Shown here piece by piece: positions 1 through 13,011 of a DNA stretch of 64,000 nucleotides. The stretch lies in contig JXTC01000028.1 of the NCBI GenBank assembly GCA_002914845.1, positions 51,829-115,828 of the forward strand, read 5' to 3'. This stretch comes from Trema orientale (taxonomy: Eukaryota; Streptophyta; Magnoliopsida; Rosales; Cannabaceae). Within the stretch, counting starts at the first letter, position 1. Every line of letters begins with the position of its first letter. The position numbers and the translations under genes were made by a program. Below the pieces are notes generated by a model. It was not told the origin of the DNA. It ran no database searches and saw only the letters and a program-made list of their open reading frames with translations.

Positions 1-1926
1 GCATCGAGAAAACATTGTCCAAAAATGTAAAAAAATTAAAATACTTTTACCGACGCATGGAACCTGTTGGCAAAAGTGTTTCCAAAAATTTAAAAAAATA
101 AAGAAAATATTTACTGACGATGTAATGCATAGGCAAAAGTTTTACTTATTTTAAAAAATTATTTATTTAATTAAATTATACAATTAATTTTTTGAATGTT
201 TTGTAATTATATTTATTAACTAACAATTATTTAAATAATTGAATTTTTATAATTAATATAATAAAAATTTAGAAGAGATAAATACTAACACAAATTTTAT
301 TAAAATACAAACTATTCAAATTGTGTCTAAAATTATTGCAGCATAAAATAAAATAAAAAAGCATCTACATTTCAGGAGGTGAAGGCAGTGGCATCTCAAT
401 GCCGAGCTTTGCAAATCAATGTTTGAAGTATCCTATTTTGCTCGATGAGCTGCCGCTGAGTCTTCTCAAGCTGGCATTGATTCTCTGCATCCTTCTCGAT
501 CATCTGGCACTGAGTCCTGTCGATCTAGCGTGTGCGCTCAGTGTCCTTCTTGGCTAGTTGCTGCTTCAAACTGTCGATAGTCTCAGTGACTTGTCCTGTG
601 CTGGCAGCCCTTAGTCCTCCTACACTCTTCAACCGAGGGAGCACTTTCAACCCCTTCTGCCACCTAGATCTAGTTCCTAGAGCCTGGGATATGATCTGAA
701 ACTCGTTGACCCATTTTGGACCCACCACAGACTCAGTGGATGAAGCAGCCTCCCCAAGATCAGACTGAGCACGGGCCTAAGTTTAAGTAATCTCCTCAGC
801 CCTAGATGCAACTATCTCTACCTACAAAATTAAAAAGAAAATTATAATTTTTATATATAAACTAAAAATTTTAAATAAATAAAGTGAATACTTACATATT
901 TCTCTTATGTGTACTCGTTTCGAAACTGGACGACTTGTGAAGGCGATTCTCGAAGTAGTCTATAGTACCCATCGGCTTTCCAATCTCCAGGTTATCCTAA
1001 AACAAAGAACATAAATAGTTAAAATATTTAATTATTGAATTTAGGACAGCTCAGAAAAATATTTAGACTTTTTTACTGTCGCCTTCATCTGGCTACCAAT
1101 ACTAGACGACCCCTATGCAGGAGAGTACAATTGTTTGGACCGATTTTTGTAGCTTTGTGCAGAGACTTTATGCAAAAATGCACAATATGTTATTTATTTC
1201 ACAATTAATTATAATATCTTTCTTAACAATTATAGTTTCTTATATAAAGCATGTTAATTATCTCAAATTCAGCTGAAGTAAAATGATCACACAAAATGCT
1301 CCATTGATCCGAAGGAATATACTTGTACTGATTGGCCTTAGTAAAAGTCTTATCCCTTGCCCTACCTATTTTCTTGAAATGTGACCGCATTTGGTTACAA
1401 CAATCCCGCAAATATGCTATCATGGACTACTCAGTAGAGTCTATGAAGAGGACATTAGTCCGAGGATACTCGAACTTTACCTACGAAATTAAAATGAACA
1501 ATTATTAATAAAGGTCTTTATTGAGATGAAACAAAGTAAATATTTTCAGAAACTCACTCACCTCTATTCGGTTCAAGATGATCTCAATATCCTCTTTCTT
1601 GACATCCTTCTATGTCGATGTCAAAAATACCGACGGAAATTTCGAGTCCCATAGGAAAAGGTTTAAAAATACCCGCCTCATTTTTTGCCTCAAAAATTCA
1701 ACTCACCTCGAAAATTTCATTGTTACGCGGTTTTTTCGTTCAATCTTTTTACCGACGGAAATACAAACATCCATCGGCTAAAAAAGTTTAAAGAACCTTT
1801 TGCCTACATTGGCTTCCATCTGGGAAAATAATTCAAAAATAATTTTAGGCATAAACATATGCCGATGCATTATTAAGTAATGCGTCTATTCCTTACCCGT
1901 CGGCAAATATTAAGTTTCCTGTAGTG
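1..1926 (-). mobile_element. CACTA (En/Spm) DNA transposon, one end, deletion derivative
   Basis: The right terminus reads CACTACAGGAAA on the minus strand and ends at 1926, the diagnostic CACTA end. It runs into a GCCGACGG motif at 1897-1904. Short GCCGAC/CCGACGG-type subterminal repeats recur near 1630, 1750 and 1860, and again at 48-130, which suggests the other end lies just left of the window. Between the two subterminal blocks only C-terminal transposase pieces remain, and no TNP2-type catalytic domain is seen, so the copy is non-autonomous. The 3 bp after the end (CTT, 1927-1929) would be the target duplication, but its partner lies outside the window. Confidence 0.8.
525..1423 (-). 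pseudogene. Plant transposase (Ptta/En/Spm, Transposase_24) fragments
   Basis: Two minus-strand pieces look like the plant Ptta/En/Spm transposase family. The piece at 1223-1423 contains a W-x-x-LCDHFTSAEFE block, which is that family's signature. The piece at 525-728 contains ALGTRSRWQKGL, like the family's later LGxRSGYxxGLG motif, and ends in a Lys/Gln-rich coiled-coil stretch. AT-rich intron-like sequence and stops separate them, and the NR-rich core between them is missing. This protein is the accessory CACTA product, thought to bind subterminal repeats, not the DDE transposase. It is almost certainly dead here. Confidence 0.65.
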
Positions 1927-1929
1927 CTT

Positions 1930-2540
1930 GTTATTGTGTATAAATTTTACATCTACTCGTTCCTCGTGACCTAATTCGAAGCTCGTCCTGTTCAAGGAGA
2001 TTGACCTATTCGAGAAAGCATCAGCTCGTTTGGAGCTAGTCGATATCGAGGAGTTCGGGCGTGGGAGATATGCGAGCAGATAGATATAACGAGATTTTCT
2101 CATTCAAATCACCCTAAATCTGGGATATTATTTTCAATTTCGGGAAATTGGGGAAGATCTGCTTAAATTAAGACATCTCCTGATTTTTTTGGAATAAATA
2201 CGAATTAAATTCGTATATTTTGTTACCTTATCTGTAATAGGAAACCCTAGTCTCTAAAGTCTATAAATTTACGACTAATGTATAGAGAAGGGGATCCGAA
2301 TTCTGGCATATTGACATTCTACGACAATAAAAGTGACTATAGTATACGTAGGCTCTTCGTTTAAAAGGCTAACCACTTTAAAACCCTTGTCTATTTTCAT
2401 TTTGATCATTTTTATTTGCTTATTCTGACAATCCCGTTGTTATACTAATATCTAGTATTAACACTAGCTAAATTTAACACAGATTTTTTAAGATTTGCTT
2501 CGTGCTTTGTATTTGAACACTGCTTTTAATTACAATTCTT
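1930..2540. repeat. Possible degenerate LTR-type relic
   Basis: The stretch around 2280-2400 (a GACGTAGGC-like motif, then a C-rich line and a T-rich tail) resembles the R/U5 part of plant LTR retrotransposons. I see no paired LTR, primer binding site or target duplication, so this is only a resemblance. There is no credible coding frame. Confidence 0.25.
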
Positions 2541-3616
2541 CTTTTTTCTACTATTAATTCTTATAATTATACCATCTAATTACTAATGATAGAAGCTCCA
2601 CTTATTTTATCTACTAATACAATAACTCATATTTCTTTTTTATTTTATTTTATTTTTAATGAATGAAGACTCGTATTATATTTAAATGAGCAAAATAGTC
2701 AACACAATTACTAAAAAAAATGAGTTACTTGTTGAGTGTGATTTTAGAAGGGGATTTTGATGAATTCTCATCTGATGAAGATTGGGGAAAGAAAATTATA
2801 CAAATTATAGCATCAAATTATGGATAAGATTCCAAAAGCTAGTCGAAGTTTGTGAGTTACCAATTATTGGATCTTGACTAATGCTCAACCATGCTATGCA
2901 AATTAATACGTCTTCATCAAGTGTGAATGATTTTCCACTCTTTCCTCTAACTTGTTGTTCTTCTTTTTTTTTTTTTGGTTTATGAAAATGTGAGTGGAAA
3001 AAGAAGTGATGGGAGCTCTAATTTATAGAATTTAGAGAGAGTAATATTGTGAATAAAAATTAATTAATAAAAAAAGTAAATAAGAAAAGGGTATACATGT
3101 ATTAAATATGCCACATTGTAAAGTTTATATATATTTTCAATTTAATAAAATAGCAATATTGTAAAAATTCACATATATTAAAATTAAATTGGTCACATTG
3201 TAAATAATAACCATATCATAAAATTCAATAAATGCTATAATAGTAATATTGTAAAATCTAACACATACAAAAGACAAAATTGTAAACTTAAACACATGAT
3301 AATAATGAATTATAAATTTTAGCATATGCTAAAATTTTAGCATATGTTGTATCTTATGTTACATATAACACAAGAAATAGAAAGCACTAAAAAGTATGTT
3401 ATATTTGACATACCATTGGAGACATTTTTTTTGATAAAATACTAAAATTTAGTATTAGTATAAACTTTAGCACTCCCATTGGAGATGCTCTAACTTATCT
3501 AAATGGGGTATAGTTCCGAAAAGAAAAAAACATTTAAAGGCACTACATGCCAATTGAGTTGGACTCGACATGTCTAATTTACATGAGATCCCACATATAT
3601 GTTAGTTTGTAATATG
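2541..3616. other. AT-rich non-coding stretch with a lone MITE-like end
   Basis: No gene is visible. At 3470-3490 the sequence ends with CCCATTGGAGATGCTC followed by TAA. Read on the other strand this is GAGCATCTCCAATGG, a common plant MITE terminus with a TAA/TTA-type target. The matching left end was not found. A second CCATTGGAGAC occurs about 65 bp upstream. Confidence 0.35.
3317..3346. repeat. 18-bp perfect palindrome plus extra half-site
   Basis: TTTTAGCATATGCTAAAA is a perfect 18-bp palindrome at 3317-3334. It is followed at once by another TTTTAGCATATG at 3335-3346. The function is unknown; it may be part of a decayed MITE. Confidence 0.8.
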
Positions 3617-4134
3617 AGTTAATTATATTTTTGCACCTATATTTTGGTTGGTTGTTCGATTTATACCCTTAATTTTGGTTATTGTCAACATTAAACTTTC
3701 ATATTTTGAACTTTTTATGTTTTCATACCCTTTCTAAGTCAACTAATTTTGACCTATAAACTTACAATCATACCCTTTAGGATTTAAAAGTAAATATTTA
3801 GAAATTAAAACTAATAACCAAAATAAAAAAAAGAAATTTATAAAAAGGGAAAAGACAATATCTTCCTTATAAAGTCAAATTTTTTTGAACTTTTTAATGT
3901 ATTTAGTGTCAATTATTAATTAATATTTTCTAAAAATTCAAATTAATTTTTAAATATATATCAAATTTATAAGGCTATTTTACTCAATATTTTGGTCAAA
4001 ATTGGTGTTTGGCTCCTAAAAGATACAAATTTGACACAATTTTAAAATGTGAAGGTTAATTTTGATAATAACTAAAACCAAGCTTGATATAAATTGAATA
4101 AACAGTTAAAATACAAAGTTCAAAAGTATAACTT
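3617..4134. mobile_element. MITE with about 110-bp terminal inverted repeats
   Basis: The first ~110 bp match the reverse complement of the last ~110 bp with scattered mismatches. Matching pairs include TTTTGGTTATTGTCAA with its partner near 4060-4080, and TTTTGAACTTT with the complement of AAAGTTCAAAAG near 4118. The interior is AT-rich and has no coding frame. The size and long arms fit a Mutator-type or foldback MITE. I could not resolve the target duplication. Confidence 0.6.
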
Positions 4135-4224
4135 ACCCTTGTGATATTAAGTACAAAATGGCAGTCCTTAGCATTGCTCTTTCTAAGTCCACAACTTTTT
4201 TTTATTTCTTTTTTTCATGTGAAT

Positions 4225-4395
4225 AATGCTATGGGTGCTAAACACTATATGAGGTCTTAGTTTATTAATGTGAGATTAAGCTGACATGTATTTAAAGTAT
4301 GAACCTGTGTAGAGGACCCAATCTATTAATTATAGTCTCATAGTAATAGACTGACACCTCATTTATGCTGGGCACTTTAAGGTGCAAATAGCATT
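4225..4395. mobile_element. Small foldback MITE
   Basis: The ends are inverted: AATGCTATGGGTGC at 4225 pairs with the complement of the end at 4395, which reads AATGCTATTTGCACC. Inside, ATATGAGGTCTTAGTTTATT on the left matches the complement of the right arm over more than 30 bp. The whole 171-bp unit can fold on itself. It has no coding capacity. It lies just outside the left end of the Harbinger element. Confidence 0.6.
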
Positions 4396-5200
4396 GCTCT
4401 TTTTCCAAGCTGAGAAAGTACTTTAGTGAGCTTAAGACAAGTATAAGATTTGCTTTGACATAAGAACTACCATTAATTTGGTAATGCTTTTAGGCCCCGT
4501 TTGGCCCGTTGGACTGGAACTGGAATTGGGATAAATAATACCAATCCCACGTTTGGTGACAAAGTTTGACCAGATAATAATACTTTGACTCAAAATAATC
4601 CAACCTCTTGTAGGATAACTAATTCCAAGTAAATAGGTCGGATAACTTTTCTTTGGCATACTTGGGACTAATTTTCCCAAAACCTAAATCAATTCACGAC
4701 ACAGCCTCACCATCATCTTCTCTCTCAGCCCTTCTTTAGGCCATCTGACTTTCAATCTGCCACTGTCAAGATCGCCTTGCCATCAAGTGCACCACGCCAT
4801 CGAGCTCCTACCACCGTCATCACCCCTTGCTCGCGCCGCCACTCTTCCTACCACAGAAATTAGGTATCCTTTTTTTTTCTTGTTTATGTTATCTCTTTTT
4901 AGTGAATTTCTTTGGGACCAGGTACAGTTTGAATTGGTGCTTGAAACTTAGGCAACATATACCATTCAACTTTAGGTGATTTTTGCCTTTGTTTGATTGT
5001 TTGAGTTTTTTTTTTTTCTTTTTCTCTGTGTTGATTATTTTGCTTTTAATTTGGATCTATTCTTTGTTGTTTTCTTTCCTTTTTTTTTTTGGTTCTTTTT
5101 CAAATTTTTGCTTTTAATTTTGATCTATTTGTTTTTTGCCTTTTTGGATTCATTTTTGAGTTTTAAAATTTGATATCAAGATTGAAATTGTTACATGCAT

Positions 5201-5225
5201 ATATATATATATATATATATATATN

Positions 5226-5262
<37 letters not shown>
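5201..5262. repeat. (TA)n run, one N, then long T homopolymer
   Basis: A TA microsatellite runs to 5224, position 5225 is undetermined, and a run of about 37 T follows. This is a typical assembly weak spot, so the true length is uncertain. Confidence 0.9.
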
Positions 5263-5265
<3 letters not shown>

Positions 5266-5837
5266 ACACAAAAAATTCTAAGAATCATCATCAGATGTTA
5301 TCACTAGCTTTTCAACTTATAATTAAGAATTTTCTAAATAAAATTATACAAGCCTTTGTATTATAATATGTGCATTTCTTTCTGTGATCCTTTAATAAAG
5401 TAAAGTGGAAAACTTTCTCAGGTCTGATATAGTTTTCGTGCTCCTCATTGTGCTTTGAGGGTGAATAATATATATATATATGTATATATATGTATTTTAT
5501 TGATTTATTAGAATTTGTAATTTGAGACTTTTCACTTCTTGTTCGTTAGTCTTTTAATTTACCTTTTCATATATATCGTTTTGAGCTTTCTATCCACAGT
5601 AAAAAAAATTAGCAATCTTCGATTCTTCATAGAAAATATTGGGTCAATTTACATTTGTAAAATAGTGTTATTGGGTGTGCATTTTTCTTGGAAGGATTGG
5701 AAATGATTATATACATATTATTGAGCTTGGAAAAGTAATCCTTTATCCAATTGATTGTAACTATCTTTGTGATCTTTTACTCAAGTCATCTAAAGAGAGT
5801 ATGGTTGTGCTTTTTGTGTTCAATAGCATAATATAAT

Positions 5838-7310
5838 TTGGGTGGTGATTTTTTTTTTAGTTATCATATCGATTATTTTGGCAACTTATTTTATTTTATA
5901 TTCATTTGTGTAATAGTTATAGACAAGATGGACATTGTGATATATGTATTTGGAAGAAATATGTATCTTAGAAGAATAATGATGGGTATTTTAGTGTCAG
6001 TCAATGCTTATGTCAAGATTCAAAAATACTATGAACAATATATACTTAAAAATTATACATTTGTGAGTAATGAGACTCACTTGAGTGGATAATTTTATAC
6101 AGAATGGTGATAGAGAATGTGTGAACCAACTTCGAATGAATAGGAGGATTTTTGGTCTAGTGTATAAGATACTTCGAGTTAACAGAAAATTAAAAGAGGA
6201 TGGATTAGTGACTGTAGAGAAGCAAGCATGTATTTTCTTATATATACTTGCTCATCATGTAAAAAAATCGAACATTTCATAATAGTTTAAGCGGTCGGGT
6301 GAGACTATTTGTAGATACTTTAATAACGTGTTAAATAGAGTTCTTCGACTATAAGGTAGCCTATTGGTTGTACCAGATCTTATTCCCGAAAATTGTAATG
6401 ATGATAGATGGAAATTGTTTAAGGTATATCTATAATTTTTAAATTAGAAATCTGTAGATTTAGAATTTTTAAAACTTATACTTAATAATATTATGAATCT
6501 TTAGAACTAATATATATTTTAATTTGTGTTGGTTTCGTTTTGCATAGAATTAGTTGAGAGCTTTAGATAGGACACATATTAAGGTGTATGTCAGTGAAAC
6601 TGATAAGCCAAGATATTGTAATAGGAAGAGTAAAGTTACTACTAATATATTAGGAGTTTGTAACCAAAATATGAATTTCATATTTGTATTATCTAGTTGG
6701 AAGGGTTCGGTATCTGATTCTAGAGTTCTTCAAGATGCAATAACTAGACCAAATGATTTAAAGGTTCCCACTACTAGAGTCTTTTTTTTTTTTCTTTTTT
6801 AGGGTCAACACTTTAATTTATAAAAATACTAATAAGAAGCGTCAATAATTTATATATGCTATTTTTGTTAGGTTATTATTACCTTGTGGATATTGGTTAC
6901 AAATTGTGAAGGGTTCCTCACACCGTATAGAGGAATAAAATATCATTTAGTAGAATGGCAAGATAGATATCTACCTACAAATGAGAAGGAGTTTTTTCAA
7001 TATGAAACATGCTTTAGCTAGGAATATTATAGAATGTTGTTTTGGGTTGCTTAAGATTCGATGGGCTATATTAAAGAGTCCTTCGTTTTATCCGATCAAA
7101 ACTCAATATAGAATAATAACAGCTTATTTTCTTCTTCATAATCTTATTAGAAGAGAAGTGTCATTTGATCCAATGGAAGAAAAACTAGATAGACAAGAAA
7201 GTATTCCAAATAAGATTTTGGATGATCAAAATATTATTGGCATAATTAAATCATCAGATGCATGGACCACTTGGAGAGATACTTTAGCAACAAAAATGTT
7301 TGAAGAATAG
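5838..7310 (+). pseudogene. Harbinger (HARBI1-like, DDE_4) transposase, decayed
   Basis: Pieces of one transposase appear in order. The N-terminal part (about 5980-6282) has an NETHLSG block and a frameshift near 6090. The first catalytic Asp sits in ALDRTHI (codon 6566-6568). The second is in VSDSRVL (6716-6718). A probable intron or degenerate stretch covers about 6800-6870. The catalytic Glu is in NIIECCFGLLK (7032-7034), followed by the conserved ITAYFLLHN. All three acidic residues of the DDE triad survive. In-frame stops occur just before the first Asp and at several sites between 6282 and 6550, and there are indels near 6900-6980. The enzyme would cut and rejoin element ends in the nucleus, but this copy cannot make it whole. 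Confidence 0.82.
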
Positions 7311-7586
7311 AGAAGAAATAGGGGCCGTAAGCATTAGAAGTTTGATGTATTCATTTTTCTTTTGCATATTTTTATTGAGTGTTCTTTTATTATGTACAAG
7401 ACTATTATTTGAATTTCGTAATAAAATATTGTATTCTGTTTTTTCTCAATTGAACTTAAATTTTTATTTCTTTTATGTATGATTATTATAGTACATGAAT
7501 ACTCATTTTTGTTTATGATATTATGATACTATAATGAATGTTATTAACTAAATTTCTATACCATTGCTTTCAAATTCATATATTAC

Positions 7587-8502
7587 ATGGGAATAAAAAT
7601 TGAAGGAAATATGTGGGCTCGACGTACTTGGACAACAATGGAAGAGGAAGCATTATTGGGCATTTTAGAATCATATCTATTACGTGGTAATTGTTGTGAC
7701 AATGGTAGCTTTAAATGTGGTCTATACACTTTATTTGAAAAAGAATTGAATATCAAGTGCCCAAATTCTGGATTGAAAGCAACCTCTCATATTGAGTCAA
7801 AGATGAAAATATGGAAAAAAATAATATGGAATATTATATAACATATTAAACAAGAATAGATTTGGCTAGAATGATACATTGAAATATATTGAAATTGATA
7901 GTGATGAAGTGTGGAATACATATGTGCCAGTTTGACTAGTTTATTTAATGTCTCTTTATATAAATTGAAATTTATAATAAAATATACATATATACATACT
8001 TTATTTATTAATTCTATTTTCTTTTTTTTTCTTGTAGAGCCACAAAGAGGCCGATGGATAGAGGGTTAGACAATTTCCAATGTATGAAAGATTGGCTAAC
8101 ATCTTTGGAGCTAACCGTGCAACTGGAAAAGCAGCTGAAACTCTAGCTGACATAGCTGAAGCTGTTGACCTTGAAGAGGATGATGCTAACAATGAGGTGC
8201 AAGAAGAATTATCCTATTCTACAATGTCTATGAATCAAACTGGTGCTAGTAGTTACTCTGAAGCTTCGAAAAAGAAGCGAACAAGACCAGCTTCAAATAT
8301 TGCTACAAGATTAGAAAAACTAGCAAAGTCTTTTGACAAAATAATGGAAAAATCATATGAGAAAATGTACTTATTAATTGACGTACTGAAAAAGAAAGAT
8401 AATAGCATAATGTATGACTTTACATGGGAAAAGATAACTAAGTTGAACGTCTCTGTTGTTTATCAAATTAAGGCCTTGAAGTTATTTGTTGAACAACCAT
8501 AG
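7587..8502 (+). pseudogene. Harbinger Myb/SANT-like accessory gene
   Basis: Two exon-like blocks lie downstream of the transposase on the same strand. The first (about 7610-7841) reads WTTMEEEALLGILESYL and then an IESKMKIWKK region, as in the plant Myb/SANT-like DNA-binding domain. The second (8080-8502) is 140 residues: it opens with YERLANIFGANRATGKAAET, has an acidic stretch, a basic KKKRTRP patch that could be a nuclear localisation signal, and a Lys-rich helical tail. Such proteins accompany PIF/Harbinger transposases and help bring them to the element ends. The region between (7842-8040) contains stops, so it must be an intron or decay. The second block is unusually clean and could still be read. 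Confidence 0.65.
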
Positions 8503-9411
8503 AATATAAGTGCTTTGAAGAACATGGATGAGGCCATGAGGATGGAGTTTGTCATGATCCTTATTAAACATTGATCATAGTTAGAAAGCCATAGATGGCT
8601 TATCTGTTTGGTGCAGAAGGTCTATATTTAAGGTATATTATATGTTGTGTCATGATTCAAGAATATATAATAGTTATGATTATGAATTATAATGACAGCT
8701 TGAAAGACTTATTTGTTGGTTAGATATTATCTAACTCATATTTGGCATCTATTTGTGTGGGTTGGCAACTCGATTGAAATATATATTTTGAAACATTATT
8801 AAACTAGTATGAATATTATGGTCTGATTGATTTTACATTCATCACATGTTTGGCCATTATATGTTATAGATAAAAAGTTCAATTTTTCTTAAATTTCAAT
8901 CTTTTTTTTTTACGAATTTTATTTTTTTGAATGTTTAATTTTTTTAAAAATTTTATATATTCACATTTTTTAAAAACATTTTTAAGTTATATCTAAGTTG
9001 TTTTTTTTAAAAAAAAAAAAAAAATAGTCCAATCCGATATGTATCAAATGCTTGCTAAATCTGGCAGTTTATCAAACACAGTATTAGATTCAGCATAGTC
9101 CAATCCAGTCCACTCCAATCTAATCCTGTATACACAATCCAATCCGATCCTGCGTGCCAAACAGACCCTTAGACAATTTAGCTTTATCGTAGTAGTAGAA
9201 ACTACTAAGTTGCATTTTTCATATTAATAAATGACACACATACATGCATCCATGTCGGATCTCATGTTAATTATCGAAATACCCAAATAAACAATTGTAA
9301 TCATGTCTTTTTTCGCTGGGAAACAATTGTAATTATGTCAATGGTGTTCTCACACCGCTGCTGTTTGCTAATTTTATTAATAGTTATTTATGCTTATATA
9401 TATATATATGT

Positions 9412-9657
9412 AGAGCAATAATCCAGTAAATTTTTTCCCTATCTATAGGGTTTTTTTTTTTTCAACTTTTAGATCTTATCTAACGGCTACCATGATTTAA
9501 GTTGTTGAAAAAACAATAATAACAATAATTACACATTATTTAATAATTTTTCTATCTTTATCTTTTACCAGAAAAGACGTGCGTGATTAATTTTAATTGG
9601 ACAAAATAATATCTATAGATAGGTGAAAAAATAAAAATACCCACTAAATTGGTGCCC
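9412..9657. mobile_element. MITE family A, copy 1
   Basis: The left end reads AGAGCAATAATCCAGTAAAT. The right end, on the other strand, reads GGGCACCAATTTAGTGGGTA. A second shared inverted block (CCCTATCTATAG on the left, ACCTATCTATAG on the right) lies some 25 bp inside. (TA)n flanks both sides. Relatives lie at 15362-15602 and 43609-43692. There is no coding capacity. Confidence 0.7.
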
Positions 9658-12600
9658 ATGTGTATATATATATACTCTGCTCTAAAGTTTTTCCTTTCTG
9701 TAACTTACTTTTTACAACTTAGCCTAATAACCTTTATCTATAATGAGGGTCGCACACAAAACTCAGAAAAAAAAAAGAGCTTATATACCATAGTAACAAA
9801 AATAAATTGTGCTAGTAACACTCGTCATAGCATAGTAAAATTCACATGAGTCTCACTTAAATAATTTGCTCATAATTGTTTTTATGACATTACTAGAACT
9901 TATTTTCATTTGTTTCTTGATATTTTTTTCTCGTTTGAGGTGTGAACACATCTTTGTTTCCAGTCTAGCTAAATGTTGGTTGGCCAAGTGACAATGCAGC
10001 ATCAGTTTGGAATTTGACCCAACAGAGTACGTAACTTCAAAGTTCAAATCGCTTGACTCTGACAGACCATATTCGGTATTGCATTGAAACTATCTAATTA
10101 ATCACTAATTTTCATTATTTTTTCTTTTCTAAAATATTGAAACCAACTCCTAATTACGTTAATCAAAGCTATGTAACCTTAATTTCTTTAGCCATCTAAT
10201 ATTGCTTACAGTCAAAAATCTCAGCGTAATATATTAGGACTACTCAGAGCTATGCATATATAGCTGCGACATACATGCATAATATATGGTTATATATACA
10301 TATATATTTGGGACTCACTAGGTATTTTCTTTTCAACCTATTGGTAGATGTATAAATATATTTAGGCACTCGTTGCAAAATAGTTTTTCTTTGGTTTGAA
10401 TATCACTAGCTACGAATAGACGTTAAATAGACATAAGTCCTTAATTACATGTTAATTTGTACACTTTGCAGACTAGCATATGATCAACGTGGTGTTAATA
10501 ATATGTTAGTCAAATTCTAACTGATGTTTGAAGCAGAGGTTTTAACTATAGAAGTTCGTCGTTTTTCTGACAAATATGTCTAAGATGATATTGAACTTTG
10601 AGTATTAATCACAAAACAAACGACATCTAGCTAGAGAGCCTTTCCTTGAAAATTGTTTAAAATTTTGGCCTCACTCCTTTGGTTACCTAGCTCTCAAACA
10701 TTTCGGTCTTCTTATAGATGTAAAGATGGTTGTATAAGAATTTTTCACCTTAATTTTCTCACTATCTCAACCCCTATTTCTCTTTTCTCTTCTGCCTTTT
10801 CTTGTATTTTGTTTTCCCACGAGACAGCGACATTTGCGGCAGCGGCGGCTCCTCATTTGTTTCTCTGCTTCATGCCTCCTAAAGACTTAATACTTTGCAT
10901 AAGTTTAATAGGGAAAAAAAAATTGAACTAATCAATGTTTGTTAAATATTGATCTCGATAATACTGAAATCTGAAGGTTGAGTTTTCCAAAGAAAAAGAA
11001 CCCTTTAATGACCTTTTTTTCCCAATATCTACTATGGGAGGTTTTGTGGTTGGGATTAATATCTATTAGCTGTGCAAATTTTTTGAACGTTATTCACGTA
11101 ATAATAAATCTAAAAAAAATTGATGAAAAACCTAACGGTTGATTAAGATCATTTACCATTCGTGCAAGTTATATATAGGTATCTTTCTTATCATATAATT
11201 ATAAATTAATGACGATGTGAAGTATATTGTAGCATGACACACAATTGTAGGGACAAATTTGGCCTCATAATAATATCGATAATATTAATACAGTTCCGCC
11301 TATGCATGTTATGGAGTGGAGTATAGCAATTATTGTATTTTATAGCAGAAAATGACGTGGGCTTCCGACCATTTAAGAGTCAAAGTACCGAGCCGTTCGG
11401 CGACCGCAGCGCGGTCGTCACCACAGCCCATGCACTCCAATTTACAAGGTTGTTTATTAATTTTCTTTTGTTTATTATTATTTTCTTTTCTATACCTTCT
11501 ATACCATTAAATAAAATTCTAAAATAGTATTTTAAGTTACTTTATTTACATCTTTGCTTTTTCTTCACGCATTTTATCGCCATCCCCCGTAATGTCACTA
11601 TTTTTAAAATATAATTTCTTCCATGATAATACCTACCTTACGCAATGCGAACACCAAAAATATTGTAAACAAATTAATTGAATATTAAAGGAGAGAAAAA
11701 AGAGAGACATAAAAAATTAGACACACATTAATTAGCTCTCTTTTGCATTCACAAGCAAACATACCCCACTCTAGCTATAGATAGCTACTTTCTCTCACTG
11801 CACATATCTATAGTACCCACTTGCATGTCCTAGTTTTGAATCTCTCTCTCTCCTCCCTCCATTCCCCTCACTCGTTTTATGATTTTTGTACGAGTAGTTT
11901 GATATTTTGGTTCTTTTACTTTTACTCTAGTTAATTTGAATTGATATACTGATCTACGTTCTAATGTTTTTGTTTCGATGGGAACATAAGTGAGTTTCTT
12001 TTACCAAAATGTACGTGTGAACTATGTCTATAAAAGTTACTTAGTGTTTTAATTAGATAACATTACGTCAACAATCAAATACAAGGAGTAATTAATTAAT
12101 AGGTGCCGATTATTCGTTAAATTGGTGAAGTCTCAATTTCATTCAAATTTAAGGAACTCGATCAAATATTTCGTTCACTATAAACAATACTAGGGAGTAA
12201 CTTTTCAAGATTTAAGTGAGCTAGGTTTAGGAAAAGAACGATAGATACGGTGGTTGCCTATCTAGACCCACAATTGTTTTTTTTTTTTTTTTTTAAATAA
12301 GGGAGTTAATTTTCTTAGTTGCGGACACCTGTGGATTAAAATTTAATTAGAGAAAAAATTACACAAGATCCAAAGTAACTTTTTATATGTACTTTCTCTA
12401 TAAACTAGACAATAATATTATAGAGGGATTAACAGAAATATATGCGCATACATATATATATATATATGATGTAATTAGGGTATAAAGGAATGAATAGAGT
12501 GAGTGAATTTGTGAGGAAATCAGTAATGCATGCTACGTATGACTATTGAGGCTAAACCCATGGATTTTTTCTGATATTATCCCTTAATTTTTGTAGTTAA

Positions 12601-13011
12601 TTCTATATTCATTTGTTAAAATTTTAAATAGTTTTACACATGAATTTGTACTAGCCTAAGAGTGTGCTGGGTGTGTCTTTTCCTATTGAATTGTAAAGGC
12701 TTAAAAGTCACTTTGGCAGTGTTTTGATGATTTTTTTTTTTTGGCAAATAAAAGCCAGACCATATTAGTGGTTTCTCCGAAAACAAAATCGAACAAAAAC
12801 GTTTAATGAATTTTTTACTCCCAATGTTATTCCTTTTTTTTGGTTATAATTCTATCTAGATAGAAATTTGAATTACCATGTATAATAAGTCAAACAATAA
12901 TGACAAGGCAATAATTTTTTTTGTTGCTTATTTATTAAAGTATTAAAAAGTAAAATTGTTTCAAACGAACCCTAGCTAAGAGCACAAGATGAAGTGTGTA
13001 TATATATATAT
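9658..13011. other. Non-coding distal upstream region of IAA33
   Basis: This is AT-rich sequence with simple repeats such as (TA)n at about 12450. I found no convincing coding frame, RNA gene or recognisable transposon. One GC-rich island stands out near 11340-11430 and is listed separately. Distal control elements of IAA33 may lie here, but nothing specific can be claimed. Confidence 0.6.
11400..11418. other. GC-rich 7-bp hairpin in AT-rich DNA
   Basis: CGACCGC-AGC-GCGGTCG forms a perfect 7-bp stem with a 3-nt loop, inside a ~90-bp GC-rich island. The surroundings are strongly AT-rich. The function is unknown. Confidence 0.6.

Larger units (their letters stand above)
4493..9168 (+). mobile_element. 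PIF/Harbinger DNA transposon, both ends present
   Basis: The left end starts GGCCCCGTTTGGC at 4493. The right end, on the opposite strand, starts GGGTCTGTTTGGC from 9168, giving 10 of 13 matches. TTA flanks both ends (4490-4492 and 9169-9171), which is the PIF/Harbinger target preference. The interior carries the two genes expected of this superfamily, both on the plus strand: a DDE_4 transposase and a Myb/SANT-like protein. A C-rich stretch at 4680-4860 looks like a transcribed leader. The transposase is broken, so this 4.7-kb copy is probably immobile unless helped in trans. Confidence 0.88.
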
